From contig JAGOGO010000014.1 of the NCBI GenBank assembly GCA_017996625.1, positions 1-36,361 of the forward strand: a stretch of 36,361 nucleotides of DNA, in the 5' to 3' direction. The stretch comes from Deltaproteobacteria bacterium. Lineage in GTDB: Bacteria; Desulfobacterota; WTBG01; JAGOGO01. A model generated the notes under the pieces. It ran no database searches. It had not been told where the DNA came from and saw nothing but the letters and a program-made list of their open reading frames with translations. Both the position numbers and the translations under genes were made by a program. Positions within the stretch are counted from its first letter, which is position 1. Every line of letters starts with the position of its first letter. Below are positions 16,321-25,343 of this stretch, one piece after another.

Positions 16321-16863
16321 TCAGAAGTAACGAGCAGCATGCGGACTGGGGGCGGCAAAGAAGAACAACAGTCCGAGAAGAACTGCCTGGACGATCCATC
16401 CAATAAAGCAAACCCCCACTGCCCGCAGAGTACTTTGATAATCCAGTGCCTGGCGGACTGCCAATACCATTGCTGCCAGCATCCAGATTCCGGCAATAAA
16501 GAATACCATGGGTACAACACCGGGAATGATCCCAAGGATTCGGATTGCGCCTGGCGCGCTTGCAAACCCTATGGTCCTCAGCATCTCCCCTTGGTTTGCC
16601 TGGGTCTGGGATTCCGGAAGGATTTTCGTGCCGATGAAGTACGTGAGCACAGCCCAGACAACCCATCCAAAGAGAGCCGACCCGGTGCCGAATATGATCC
16701 CATGGAGATGACCGCTCTCGATGGTCCCGATGCCGGCAGCAAGGCTTGAGATGATCACAACCCCCATCGCCTGCCCTATTGCTCCCTTATCCGCCTCAAC
16801 CTCTTCAAACAGCGTGGCATCCAGCTTTAAGGCCCGGATAAATCGTTGGGTAAAGATGCTCAT
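16321..16863 (-). CDS. Yip1-domain integral membrane protein
   Basis: The product is 180 residues with about five membrane helices after a short cytoplasmic segment (MSIFTQRFIRALKLDATLFEEVEADKG). The sequence style (GWVVWAVLTYFIGTKILPE, MLRTIGFASAPGAIRILGIIPGV) fits the bacterial Yip1 family (PF04893). No bacterial member has a well-defined role, and membrane-organisation or transport functions are guesses. The start has GAAGGGAGATC upstream. It faces the rubrerythrin-like gene across a hairpin. Confidence 0.8.
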   Translation of the reverse strand: MSIFTQRFIRALKLDATLFEEVEADKGAIGQAMGVVIISSLAAGIGTIESGHLHGIIFGTGSALFGWVVWAVLTYFIGTKILPESQTQANQGEMLRTIGFASAPGAIRILGIIPGVVPMVFFIAGIWMLAAMVLAVRQALDYQSTLRAVGVCFIGWIVQAVLLGLLFFFAAPSPHAARYF

Positions 16864-17285
16864 GGTTGATCTCCCTTCACCGAGGGCCTCATTGTTCTTT
16901 CCCTTGGCATACCTGGGCGCTGGATGGCTGAAAAGTATACCCGGATAGTGCCCAACGATGGGAACCTGTTCTGCTAAGAACCTGATCGACGAAGATCAAG
17001 GATCAAGAAAGCCACACGAATCTATGAATGGTCGGTCAGAACGGAGCAGCACTACGAGCGGGTAAATGGCCGAGCCGGCCAAGGGCGTTACCGTACTCTC
17101 CTCCACTCAGCAGATCTGTGAAGTGAGTTCTCTCATTTTTCAAGCCGACAAAGAAACCGTCTCTGTATCCGCCGACGCAGATGAAAAGGACGACAAGACT
17201 GCCGTTGCTTCCCTGGGATCGGGCCCGATCCAAAGGACTTCAAAATCATCTGTTGTCTGGTGCATCTCACGATGAGAAGATTTTG
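16864..17285. other. 422-base intergenic region with a 16-base palindrome
   Basis: The only marked structure is the perfect palindrome GGATCGGGCCCGATCC at 17216-17231. Overlapping short frames on both strands have no ribosome sites, and no gene is supported. Confidence 0.5.
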
Positions 17286-17543
17286 CTATTTGGTCTCCTC
17301 CTCGTCATCATATTCATCATCTTCGTCGTCGTTTTTTTCTTCTAATATCCCTTCGTACTCTTCGTCATACTCTTCACTGTACTCTTCGTCATACTCTTCC
17401 TCGTAATCTTCAAGCACTCCTTCCTCGGCCAGAAAGGTATCTCGGCAGTTCCGGCTGCAGAAATAATAGACATCATCATTTACTTCTGCTGTCACGGCGG
17501 TAAACTCATCTATTTCCATTCCGCAAACGGGGCATTCGGCCAT
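17286..17543 (-). CDS. YHS-type metal-binding protein with acidic Tyr/Glu/Asp tail
   Basis: The product is 85 residues. Residues 1-42 form a YHS/TRASH-like zinc ribbon: CPVCGM, then YYFCSRNCRDTFL, giving two Cys pairs for a metal ion. From about residue 45 the protein is almost pure acid and tyrosine, with repeated words EEYDEEYSEEYDEEYEG and a final DDEDDEYDDEEE run. The tail has net charge far below zero and should be disordered, and it may bind cations or basic partners. The start at 17543 has AAGGAG upstream. An ATG 14 codons earlier is less likely. YHS domains occur in metal-handling proteins (for example copper ATPases), but no such gene is adjacent. Confidence 0.82.
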   Translation of the reverse strand: MAECPVCGMEIDEFTAVTAEVNDDVYYFCSRNCRDTFLAEEGVLEDYEEEYDEEYSEEYDEEYEGILEEKNDDEDDEYDDEEETK

Positions 17544-17944
17544 ACAGTTTCTCCTTTTATTATCCTTCCTATCGTGAGTGGCCAACGTCTTTTCGCACCG
17601 TTACTCTGATGCGAAATCGCGCAAAGGCTTCGCCGGACCAAAGCGGGTGCCATAACCATATACAATGTTTTGGGCTCAAGTGAAAAATAATAGGGTGAAT
17701 TCTGTATATGCCGCTGAAGAGGTGCGTATTCTTTACGAGCAGGCTGGTCAAACCTGGATTCAAGGGTGCAGGTTCAACATTCAAAGATTCCGATCTGGGA
17801 TAACGATATGCGACATGGAATAGGAGAACTGGTTGAGCACTACATCTTTATCGCACATCCCAGAACGCACATTATTCATTATCCGGTGCAGACCACACTA
17901 CGCACCTAACCCGTCCTGAGCATTGGATCTGGTGCGCGACCTGG
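17544..17944. other. 401-base intergenic region
   Basis: No gene, terminator with T-run or convincing promoter was seen. Short frames here are unsupported. Confidence 0.45.
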
Positions 17945-19450
17945 TCAGGAGATGATCTTGTCGTTGCCTTTCTGGTGCCATTCCTCGAGCTTCTTGGCAG
18001 CATAATCGCGTCCCCCGAGTCCAAAAGCAATCGCCAGTGCTACTGCCACCGAACCGAGAATGAGCCCGAAGGCCAGACTTACAATGCCGCTGGCTAATCC
18101 CATTTCCTGAAGCGCCATACTTCCGGCAAAGACCAGGATAGCAGCTCGAGCTGCGCTGGCGAGCAATCGGGAATGACTAGTGCCGCTGTTGCTGATAGTG
18201 CGGTGGGTAAGGTTTGCCAGAAGGAGCCCGATGCCGAAAATAAGCAGACCAAGCAGTATCTCCCCGGCAAAGATCATGAATTCAGTAACCAGGGCGGCGA
18301 TGTCTTCAAATCCCAGAAGGTCAAAGGCTTCAATGAAAGCGAAGAACATGATTCCGATGAGGACAATTGTCCCGACGATGTCGGATGGCAAAGGTGACAT
18401 GGTACCGATGATTTCGCGAGGTACCACGCCAACCCTCGCTAAGAGCGCATTGAACCCGATGCTTGCGAGAAGATCGGTAACGAGGTGAGCAATCACCCGA
18501 CCAATGATATAGGCGATTGCCAACAGCAAGAGGGCGGCAAAGATAATCGGAATCGCTGACAAGATGAGATTGAGCATATGACTCGCCGGTCCGGTCACTG
18601 CTTCAATCGCCAGGGCATTCAGACTGGCAATAAGAACTGGAATGAGAATGAGAACATATGCGATTAAGCCGATTATATTCGACAGCGAGTATTCCCTGAG
18701 AACAGCGGTAAGGCCGATTCTTTCACTAAAGCGATCTGCGCCGAGGGCATTAAGCAGATTGGTGACGATCTTTTGAATAACGCGTGCGAGAAACCAGCCG
18801 AAGATAAGAACAATGAGAGCTCCCAGAAGGTTGGGCAAGTAGCTCAAGATGCGATCGATCATGTCCCGAAGAGGTCTCATGAGACCTTCCAGGGCTAAGG
18901 CATCGAGGACTGCGGGAAGAAAAAGAAGAAATATGAGCCAGTAGAGGGCATCGGAAATAGAACGCGAAAGAGGAAGAATGGTCTTTTTCTCCTCATCAAT
19001 GGCCGTCTGAGAACTCAGTCGTTCGTCGAATTTCGCAGCGGTGAGGGTCTTCTTCAGTGTCAAACGGAGAATACTGGCAAGGATCCAAGCAATGAGGAGC
19101 AGCACGATTGGTGCGATAAGACGTGGGGCGTAGGCGAAAATATTAGTGAGTAAGCGGTTGAAGGGTTCAGTGATGAGGGTTAAACCCAAGGCCTGAAAAA
19201 AAGCCACCAGAACAAAAAAGAGAATCAGATAGAACAGAGCCTTTCCGATCCACTCATCGACTTTAAGAGATCCTTCCGGCTTGCCGAGCCAGTGGCAGAG
19301 GCGGTTACTAAACCCGGTCTTGCGTAGCGCCTCCTTCGATACGACCCCCAACACCAGCGCGATCACCAACCCAATGAGGAGAACCAGGATTGCTCCCAGG
19401 AGATTGGGGATCGTTTGGTCAATCTGGCTAATAATACTGCGGGCAAACAT
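17945..19450 (-). CDS. TM-helix-repeat membrane protein (MscS-related, CmpX-like)
   Basis: The product is 501 residues, very hydrophobic, and built from four to five copies of the conserved TM-helix unit (PF05552). The repeats start at IPNLLGAILVLLIGLVIALV, APRLIAPIVLLLIAWILA, LPNLLGALIVLIFGWFLARV, IPIIFAALLLLAIAYIIGRV and a more divergent last copy near LLGLLIFGIGLLLAN. These units resemble the pore-lining part of small-conductance mechanosensitive channels, but the MscS beta-domain is absent. A channel or membrane-tension role is inferred. The start at 19450 has CAAGGAGG directly upstream. A longer frame to 19534 is less likely. Confidence 0.87.
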   Translation of the reverse strand: MFARSIISQIDQTIPNLLGAILVLLIGLVIALVLGVVSKEALRKTGFSNRLCHWLGKPEGSLKVDEWIGKALFYLILFFVLVAFFQALGLTLITEPFNRLLTNIFAYAPRLIAPIVLLLIAWILASILRLTLKKTLTAAKFDERLSSQTAIDEEKKTILPLSRSISDALYWLIFLLFLPAVLDALALEGLMRPLRDMIDRILSYLPNLLGALIVLIFGWFLARVIQKIVTNLLNALGADRFSERIGLTAVLREYSLSNIIGLIAYVLILIPVLIASLNALAIEAVTGPASHMLNLILSAIPIIFAALLLLAIAYIIGRVIAHLVTDLLASIGFNALLARVGVVPREIIGTMSPLPSDIVGTIVLIGIMFFAFIEAFDLLGFEDIAALVTEFMIFAGEILLGLLIFGIGLLLANLTHRTISNSGTSHSRLLASAARAAILVFAGSMALQEMGLASGIVSLAFGLILGSVAVALAIAFGLGGRDYAAKKLEEWHQKGNDKIIS

Positions 19451-19815
19451 GTTCCGACCTCCTTGACTGGTGGTGCCATGCTCACTGTATGTACGGTGGT
19501 GTAGCCTCTTCAAAATCGGCTTATATAATGGCATAGAGCAGACAATGCGTCAACGGTCAAAATTGGTAACGTCACATAGAATGTGAGACTGAAATAGCGG
19601 AAAAATGGAAAAAGAATTGTCAGTAGGTTCTAAATCCTACGCTCGAAATCCTAAACAATACCCAAATCCAGGTTAAAATCTTGGAGCTCTTGGATTTGGA
19701 ATTTGTTTAGTGCGTAGAACTTCGGATTCGGGATTTTTCTTCGCTGTCCCCTCACGCATCAAGAAGACCTTTCATGGTTCCTTTATCCTTGAACTTTGAA
19801 CCTGGAACCTTGAAC
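19451..19815. other. 365-base intergenic region with simple repeats
   Basis: At 19780-19815 the words TTGAACTTTGAACC / TGGAACCTTGAACC form an imperfect simple repeat that abuts the stop codon of the truncated ANL gene. Upstream AT-rich words (AAATCCTAC, AAATCCTAAAC, CAAATCCAGG) are similar low-complexity sequence. No gene was seen. Confidence 0.5.
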
Positions 19816-21135
19816 CTATTTTAGGATGGTGAGGTATCCGGAAGAGTCGAGCATGGCAGTGTAGCCAGGGGCATACCATCCCTCATTACCGAGTGTTCCC
19901 CAGGCGGCAAGAGTCGTCTCGAGATCCTGAAAGTAGCCGCTGCTGGTGGTCGCGCCTCGGACCAGCAGCCGGCCTGCCTTCCCCGGAGGCAGAACGGCGC
20001 CAGAAGAACTGACAATCTTAAGTTCATCTCCCGGGAATCCTCGGCCTACAGTGCTCAAGCGTTTTTTATCAGGATCATCCAGGTCGGATTGAGCAAAGCT
20101 ATACGTCTCTTCAGTGCCGGCCGCAATGAGAACGGTGGAGCCGATTCGGCCTTCGGCTTCCAGGATAACAGCGGGGTCGAGGCTGGCAGCATCGATTCTG
20201 ATTACCCTGAGCGAGCTCAGATCATAGGCACTCAGATTGGTTTCTTCGAGAATGCGGGTGAGTTGATCGGGTTCGAGAGCAAGGTAGCGGATATTTTCCT
20301 GCTGAATAATCTGGAGCGCCTGATCGGGAATGCCTGGATTCGGGAAGCAGGTTGCGGCACCAAGCAGGAAAGCGGCCCACCAATTCTGCATGCCTGGTGC
20401 TCCCGAGAGAGGAGAGAGATTAACGGAGGTGTCGGTGCGGGTAAGGTGGGTTCTCTGGTTAAGGCCCTTTCCTGCAGCGAGAGAAGATGCTCCAGTATGT
20501 TCAACAAAGGTAGGCAGACCGGTCGTGGTGGAAGTCCCAAGCATCACTGAGGACATCTCAAAAAGCCCGAAGGTGAATTGGGGCAGGTGCTGTTCGATCT
20601 CAGTCAGCGGTGCCGGAGAGGCGTAGAGATCTTCAAATCTTGGGATCCCAGCGGCCGCAGCATCGCCGGCTACCATTAGGTGCTTGAGCTGTGGTATAGT
20701 ACGGCGTGCCGCACGGGCCATAGAATGATAGTCAAAACCTTCATAGTGTCCGGCTGTTATCAGTGTTGTTGGCTTCAGCTGCTTAAGGACCTCAGCTGCC
20801 TCAGTATGGCGAAAGGTAAGCGGCACGAAGCAGGAAATGATGCCTGCCTTCTGGCAGGCCAGAAGGAAGACAATACTGTTAATGGAATTCGGCAGTTGAG
20901 CGGCGATAACCTGATCGCGGTCTGCATAGCTCGATAATAGGCGCACCGCCACGGTGTCGGTGATTGCCTCCAGACGAGACCAAGTTATTCTGGTACCCGA
21001 GTCCACGACCGCGGTTTTATCAGGGAATCGACGACTATGTCTACTGAGGGTATCCGCAATAGTCCCGGGTTGCCAATAGCCCTGAGTAACATAAGCTTCG
21101 ATCATATCTTTCGTAAGTCGGGTCGGCTTTGCCAT
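19816..21135 (-). CDS. degenerate acyl-CoA synthetase-like (ANL) protein, C-terminal domain missing
   Basis: The product is 439 residues and follows the N-terminal domain of acyl-CoA ligases of the cyclohexanecarboxylate/medium-chain type (IEAYVTQGYWQPGTIADTL, VIAAQLPNSINSIVFLLACQKAGI). The catalytic motifs are altered. The phosphate loop, normally TSGTTGxPK, reads TSTTTGLPT, so its Gly and Lys are lost. The TGD motif reads APGY, so its Asp is lost. The protein ends at SGYLTILK, just before the hinge GRxKD, so the C-terminal domain with the adenylation Lys is absent. Adenylation activity is therefore unlikely. It is either a pseudoenzyme or a decaying gene. The open frame of 439 codons argues against old decay. 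The start at 21135 has no clear ribosome site, and the frame extends to 21279. Confidence 0.8.
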   Translation of the reverse strand: MAKPTRLTKDMIEAYVTQGYWQPGTIADTLSRHSRRFPDKTAVVDSGTRITWSRLEAITDTVAVRLLSSYADRDQVIAAQLPNSINSIVFLLACQKAGIISCFVPLTFRHTEAAEVLKQLKPTTLITAGHYEGFDYHSMARAARRTIPQLKHLMVAGDAAAAGIPRFEDLYASPAPLTEIEQHLPQFTFGLFEMSSVMLGTSTTTGLPTFVEHTGASSLAAGKGLNQRTHLTRTDTSVNLSPLSGAPGMQNWWAAFLLGAATCFPNPGIPDQALQIIQQENIRYLALEPDQLTRILEETNLSAYDLSSLRVIRIDAASLDPAVILEAEGRIGSTVLIAAGTEETYSFAQSDLDDPDKKRLSTVGRGFPGDELKIVSSSGAVLPPGKAGRLLVRGATTSSGYFQDLETTLAAWGTLGNEGWYAPGYTAMLDSSGYLTILK

Positions 21136-21408
21136 ACGTGATTTTGGAAGAGAACGGAAGATGTCAGTGTCAGCTGGTACTGAGAAAGCGAAAGTGAAGT
21201 TCACGAACGCTTCAATTATAGAAGGTAGAAGGCGGGACTGCAAGCCACGATGGCGTGCGGTTCTCTCGAAGAGCAGCATGTTTCCGTAAGCCTTGACGTA
21301 ATCGCCATTATTACGCCATTAATAAAAAGAGATAGTCTCTTTTTGCGGCTCGAAATTCCGGATTCGGTCCACAGCACCCCATTACCGGAGGCCAGGAGTA
21401 GCTGCCGC

Positions 21409-24369
21409 ATGGGCAAAGGAGCATTCAGAGAGTGTCGGAAGGGAGAGAAGCTGTTGAAAGGCAAATCAGTGTCAGTACCTGCAACCGCGGTTATCGTCAA
21501 CGATGATGTGACACAACTCGCAATCATGAGCGAGCTTCTTAAAAAAAGCGGTATCACTGTACAGTCCTATCAGAGCGCGGAAAGTGCGCTGACTAACCTT
21601 AACCCGGATAAACAGCCGTCGATCATTATCACCGATCTCTACATGCCGGGAATTGATGGCTGGCGGTTCTGTCGGCTGCTGCGTTCTCTTGATTATGCGG
21701 CATTCAATGACACGCCAATTCTGGTAGTTTCTGCAACGTTTGCCGGTGATGATGCGCACCGGATTGCTACTGATCTCGGCGCTAATGCATTTATGTCGTC
21801 CCCGATTAATGGGAAGCAGTTTATTCAACAAGTGCGAACGCTCATTCAGGGAAGTCAGCCGGCCCAGTCACTTTCCATACTTATTGTGGAGGACAGCCGT
21901 ACTCAGGCGTTGATGCTCCAGCGAGCTTTCACGGCTCATGGCTATACTGTTCTGACTGCAGCTACCGGAGCTGAAGCCCGCACTCTTTTTGAAAATCACT
22001 ATCCAGAAATGGTCGTGCTCGATTATCATCTTCCTGATGCAAAAGGCGATGAGCTGCTCGACGAGTTCCTCAATGCTGCTCCCCGAACGGTCATGATTAT
22101 GACCACCGCAGACACAAATCCCCGGTTTGCTGCGGAATGGATGAAGCGCGGTATTGCCGCCTATGTCCGCAAGCCATTTGAGTCCGAATACTTGATTGCG
22201 TTGTGTGAAAACGCACGTCGCGAACGATCACTTTTGCAGGTTGAAGAGCTGCTGGAGCAGCGAACCAGAGCGCTGCGGGAGGCTGAGTGTTTGTACCGTT
22301 CCGTGGTGGAAAATCAAACCGAAATGGTATGCCGCTGGATACCTGATACGACAACCCTGATGTTTGTCAACGAAGCATGCTGCCGGTATTTCGGCAAAAG
22401 CCGAGAGGATTTGCTCGGAAGCAGACTGTTGGATCTCATTCCGGAGCAGATTCGGGAGAAGAGAAGAAATGACATTCAGTCTCTGATCCAATCCACGGAG
22501 GCGCAAACAAGCGAGATACAGATTATTGCCGGTGATGGAAGCGTACGCTGGATTCAGAATGTGGATACGCCCGTTATCGGCAAGGGTGGTCGAGTGATTG
22601 AGGTTCTTTCGGTCGGCCGGGACATCACTAAGCGCAAGGAAACTGAAGAAACTCTTGAGCGCCGGGTGGCTCTCGAGCGAGTTTTCTCCAGCCTGGCATC
22701 ATCCTTTGTCGAACCGGGTGATTTGAACTCGAAGATTCGGAACGCATTGCGAACTATCGGGGAATGTACCACTGTCGATCGGACCTGCCTGCTGCAGGTC
22801 TCTGAGGATGCAAAAACAGTCACCGATTTTCAGGAATGGTGCAGAGAAGGAATAGAATCTCCATGGCCCGATCTTATCGGGGTTTCCCTGGAAAGAGAAT
22901 TTCCCTGGCTTTACTCCCATCTGCAGAAACGGGAGGCGCTGGACATCTATTCAGGACAGGACCTCCCTGAGGGCGCGTGCCTGGAGAGAAGGCTGCTCGC
23001 CGGCAATAAGGTTAAATCGCTCCTCGCTTTGCCAATTCTGACGGATAAAAAGCTCATGGGACTGATCGGATTGGCCACCGCTTACTCAATGACATCCTGG
23101 CCAGAAGAGAACATGTGTCTGCTGCAGTTGACCGGCGAAGTCATTGGCCGTGCTCTGGAACGAAAACGAGCGGAGGAAACGCTTCGGGAGAGCCAAGAAC
23201 GCCTGCAACGAGCACAGAAGCGCGAGAGCCTGATCATCATGGCGAGTGGGGTGGCGCACCATTTCAATAATCTGCTTACGGTGGTGATTAACAGTGTGGA
23301 GATAGCCAGATCAAAGTGTGCAGATGATTCCGCCTTGGATCACTACCTTAAGGGAGCCCAGACAGCTTGCAAGCGAGCGGCGGACTTGAGTCGGCTGATG
23401 AGCACCTATATCGGCCAGAGCCGGGGAGATCGCTCGGTGATTGACTTGGGTAAAGAAATCCAGGAACTGGTGCCGCTCATCCGCTCGGCGATGCCCGACC
23501 GTATCGCACTCGAAGCTGACGTGCCTGCCGAACCGTATGCAATTGATGCTGATCCTGGGGAAATTCATCAGGTCGTGATGAATCTCGCTACCAACGCCTG
23601 GGAAGCAATCGGATCGCAGTCCGGAACTGTACGTATCAGCGTATCAAGGAGCTTCTATGATGAACCGGATCTCAGCGGCAATGTCACCGGTGACCGGGTC
23701 GCTAAGGGAGAATACGTCTGTTTTGAGATATCGGACACGGGCATCGGCATGAGTAAAGAGACGCTGGATAATGTGTTTGATCCTTTTTTCAGCACCAAGT
23801 TTACCGGCAGGGGGCTAGGTCTTCCTATCATACTGGGAATCGTCCGGATGTACCGGGGAGCGATTTCTATTTCGAGTGAACCGGATCAAGGCTGCCGTAT
23901 CAGAATTCTGCTGCCGGCTGCCCATCTTCGAGAGGTGCCACAGAGGGCAGAAGCTGCTCGTGAACCAGATCCTCAACACGACAAAGGCGCAGTGCTGCTG
24001 GTGGACGATGAAGAAATGCTCCAAACCGTGATAATCGCAGCGCTGAATAAGTGCGGCTTTGCGGTGTTCGCCGCCGCAAGCGGACAGGAAGCATTGGAAC
24101 TATTCCGTCAGCACGCGGAAGAGGTGCAATGTGTATTGCTTGACCTGACCATGCCGGAGATGGACGGATGGGAAACGATGCGAAGACTTAAAGAAATGCA
24201 GCCGGAGATCTATATTATTCTTTCCACCGGCTATGATATTGCTCATGCACAAAAGGAACATTCCGATATGATTCCCGATGCCTGGATCCAGAAGCCGTTC
24301 CACATGAAACAGCTCCAGAAAACAATTGAACAGTGCCGGGTTCGGAAAAAGACAATGTTGATCGGATAG
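21409..24369 (+). CDS. hybrid histidine kinase REC-REC-PAS-GAF-HisKA-HATPase-REC
   Basis: The product is 986 residues with no membrane helix. Order: REC1 (acceptor in IIITDLYMPG), REC2 (VVLDYHLPD, RKPFE), PAS (about 290-420), GAF (about 430-600), HisKA with MASGVAHHFNNLLTVV, HATPase (MNLATNAWEAI, DTGIGMSKETLDNVFDPFFS, GRGLGLPIILGIV) and REC3 (VLLDLTMPEMDGW, IQKPF). The kinase core is of the NtrB-like class. REC1 has Ser (FMSSPIN) where the switch Lys is expected, so its signalling may be altered. The phospho-His is followed by His rather than the usual Asp. ATG 21409 was chosen (CAGGAG upstream); a TTG at about 21454 and an upstream ATG at 21250 are alternatives. No DNA-binding partner is adjacent. 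Confidence 0.87.
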   Translation: MGKGAFRECRKGEKLLKGKSVSVPATAVIVNDDVTQLAIMSELLKKSGITVQSYQSAESALTNLNPDKQPSIIITDLYMPGIDGWRFCRLLRSLDYAAFNDTPILVVSATFAGDDAHRIATDLGANAFMSSPINGKQFIQQVRTLIQGSQPAQSLSILIVEDSRTQALMLQRAFTAHGYTVLTAATGAEARTLFENHYPEMVVLDYHLPDAKGDELLDEFLNAAPRTVMIMTTADTNPRFAAEWMKRGIAAYVRKPFESEYLIALCENARRERSLLQVEELLEQRTRALREAECLYRSVVENQTEMVCRWIPDTTTLMFVNEACCRYFGKSREDLLGSRLLDLIPEQIREKRRNDIQSLIQSTEAQTSEIQIIAGDGSVRWIQNVDTPVIGKGGRVIEVLSVGRDITKRKETEETLERRVALERVFSSLASSFVEPGDLNSKIRNALRTIGECTTVDRTCLLQVSEDAKTVTDFQEWCREGIESPWPDLIGVSLEREFPWLYSHLQKREALDIYSGQDLPEGACLERRLLAGNKVKSLLALPILTDKKLMGLIGLATAYSMTSWPEENMCLLQLTGEVIGRALERKRAEETLRESQERLQRAQKRESLIIMASGVAHHFNNLLTVVINSVEIARSKCADDSALDHYLKGAQTACKRAADLSRLMSTYIGQSRGDRSVIDLGKEIQELVPLIRSAMPDRIALEADVPAEPYAIDADPGEIHQVVMNLATNAWEAIGSQSGTVRISVSRSFYDEPDLSGNVTGDRVAKGEYVCFEISDTGIGMSKETLDNVFDPFFSTKFTGRGLGLPIILGIVRMYRGAISISSEPDQGCRIRILLPAAHLREVPQRAEAAREPDPQHDKGAVLLVDDEEMLQTVIIAALNKCGFAVFAAASGQEALELFRQHAEEVQCVLLDLTMPEMDGWETMRRLKEMQPEIYIILSTGYDIAHAQKEHSDMIPDAWIQKPFHMKQLQKTIEQCRVRKKTMLIG

Positions 24370-24491
24370 TACTCTTTCTGTGACAGTCCTGTAACCGGGC
24401 TAACGATCCTAGCGACTCTGAAGAAGAGAAAGGGACAACGGGACGCCGAAATCAGGAAGGGCAGAAAAAAAGAAGAAAGGAGTACTGTCCA

Positions 24492-24839
24492 ATGAAAAAA
24501 CTGCTGGTTGCTGTTCTGGTGATTGCTCTTGTAGCGCTTACCGGACAACCATCCTTTGCTGGTCATCACCATCACCATCACTGCGATGGTGTTGGTGCGA
24601 TTGCTCTGGGCGTGGGAGTTGTTGCCGGAGCCGTTGTAGGGGCCTTGTGCAGCAATGATTGTCATCATCATCACCACCATTATCACGGCTGTGTAGCTCC
24701 TCCTGTACCGGTCGTGGTGCGGCCAGCCCGTACGGTGGTCGTCTATCCGGCTCCAGTCGTGGTCTATCGACCGGTTACCGTGGTCCGGCCTGCCTGCGTT
24801 CCTTCGCGATCGATAAGTTTCTCATATTACGATTATTGA
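24492..24839 (+). CDS. exported His-rich protein with two natural His6 runs
   Basis: The product is 115 residues. A classical signal peptide (MKKLLVAVLVIALVALTGQPSFA) is probably cleaved after residue 23, so the mature protein starts GHHHHHHCD. A small Gly/Val/Ala segment follows (GVGAIALGVGVVAGAVVGALC, glycine-zipper-like), then CHHHHHHYHGC and a Val/Pro/Tyr/Arg repeat tail (VVVRPARTVVVYPAPVVVY). The His runs together with Cys suggest periplasmic or surface binding of Ni, Zn, Cu or Co. The glycine segment may insert in membrane or oligomerise. AAAGGAG lies ten bases before the ATG. No metal transporter is nearby and the family was not recognised. Confidence 0.85.
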   Translation: MKKLLVAVLVIALVALTGQPSFAGHHHHHHCDGVGAIALGVGVVAGAVVGALCSNDCHHHHHHYHGCVAPPVPVVVRPARTVVVYPAPVVVYRPVTVVRPACVPSRSISFSYYDY

Positions 24840-25343
24840 TAACCCCGCCTTGAATGCTCAGGTGCGACGTTTCCGGAGGTGTTTTGTACAGCCGACGGAG
24901 GCGTCAACCCGGGCCTGAATCGCACCTCCGGGTGCACCAATCCCTTGTCCTTTTCTCTTTTTGAAGTTTTTCTTTTTTGCCGCCCGAAATTGCTTGTCAC
25001 GTACGCTTCTCGCAAAATAATCTTTCAGTAGCGTAGCGACTGTACTGAATGTCAACAGCACTTTTTCAAATCTCAGACACGTAGGCCGGATGGAGCGAAG
25101 CTGCGGTGCTTAAGCAAAGAGGGAGCAAAGGGGAATTCGGCCCGATCCGAGATGAGCAAGCTGAGATTGGCGCGCTTCGCTCGCAGTGATGAGAAGATGG
25201 TCAATACGAAAAGATGCAGCAAAACTGTGGCGATGTAGCAATATCGGGGAGTGCAGCGGGGGCTAACCGTACCCTTTTGCTATATCTCGTGATGAATGAA
25301 ATTCAACGGTTCAACGATTCATCCAACTGATCTATCACGAAGA
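24840..25343. other. 504-base intergenic region
   Basis: The region holds an imperfect inverted pair (AGGTGCGA near 24861 and TCGCACCT near 24917) and otherwise nothing gene-like. Two overlapping basic short frames on the minus strand lack ribosome sites and were not accepted. Confidence 0.45.

Noticed and set aside
17030..17060. 4.5S RNA-like words (GGTCAG, GGAGCAGC)
   Set aside because: The conserved GGAAGG and the surrounding stem are missing.
17216..17231. 16-base perfect palindrome as an operator
   Set aside because: No promoter or gene start is near enough to support a regulatory role; recorded only as a structure.
24880..24945. tRNA-like 3' half ending in CTCCGGGTGCACCA
   Set aside because: No matching 5' acceptor strand within tRNA distance and the T-loop does not fit TTCGA.
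24833..25061. Two short basic minus-strand frames downstream of the His-rich gene
   Set aside because: Mutually overlapping, no ribosome site, no recognisable domain.
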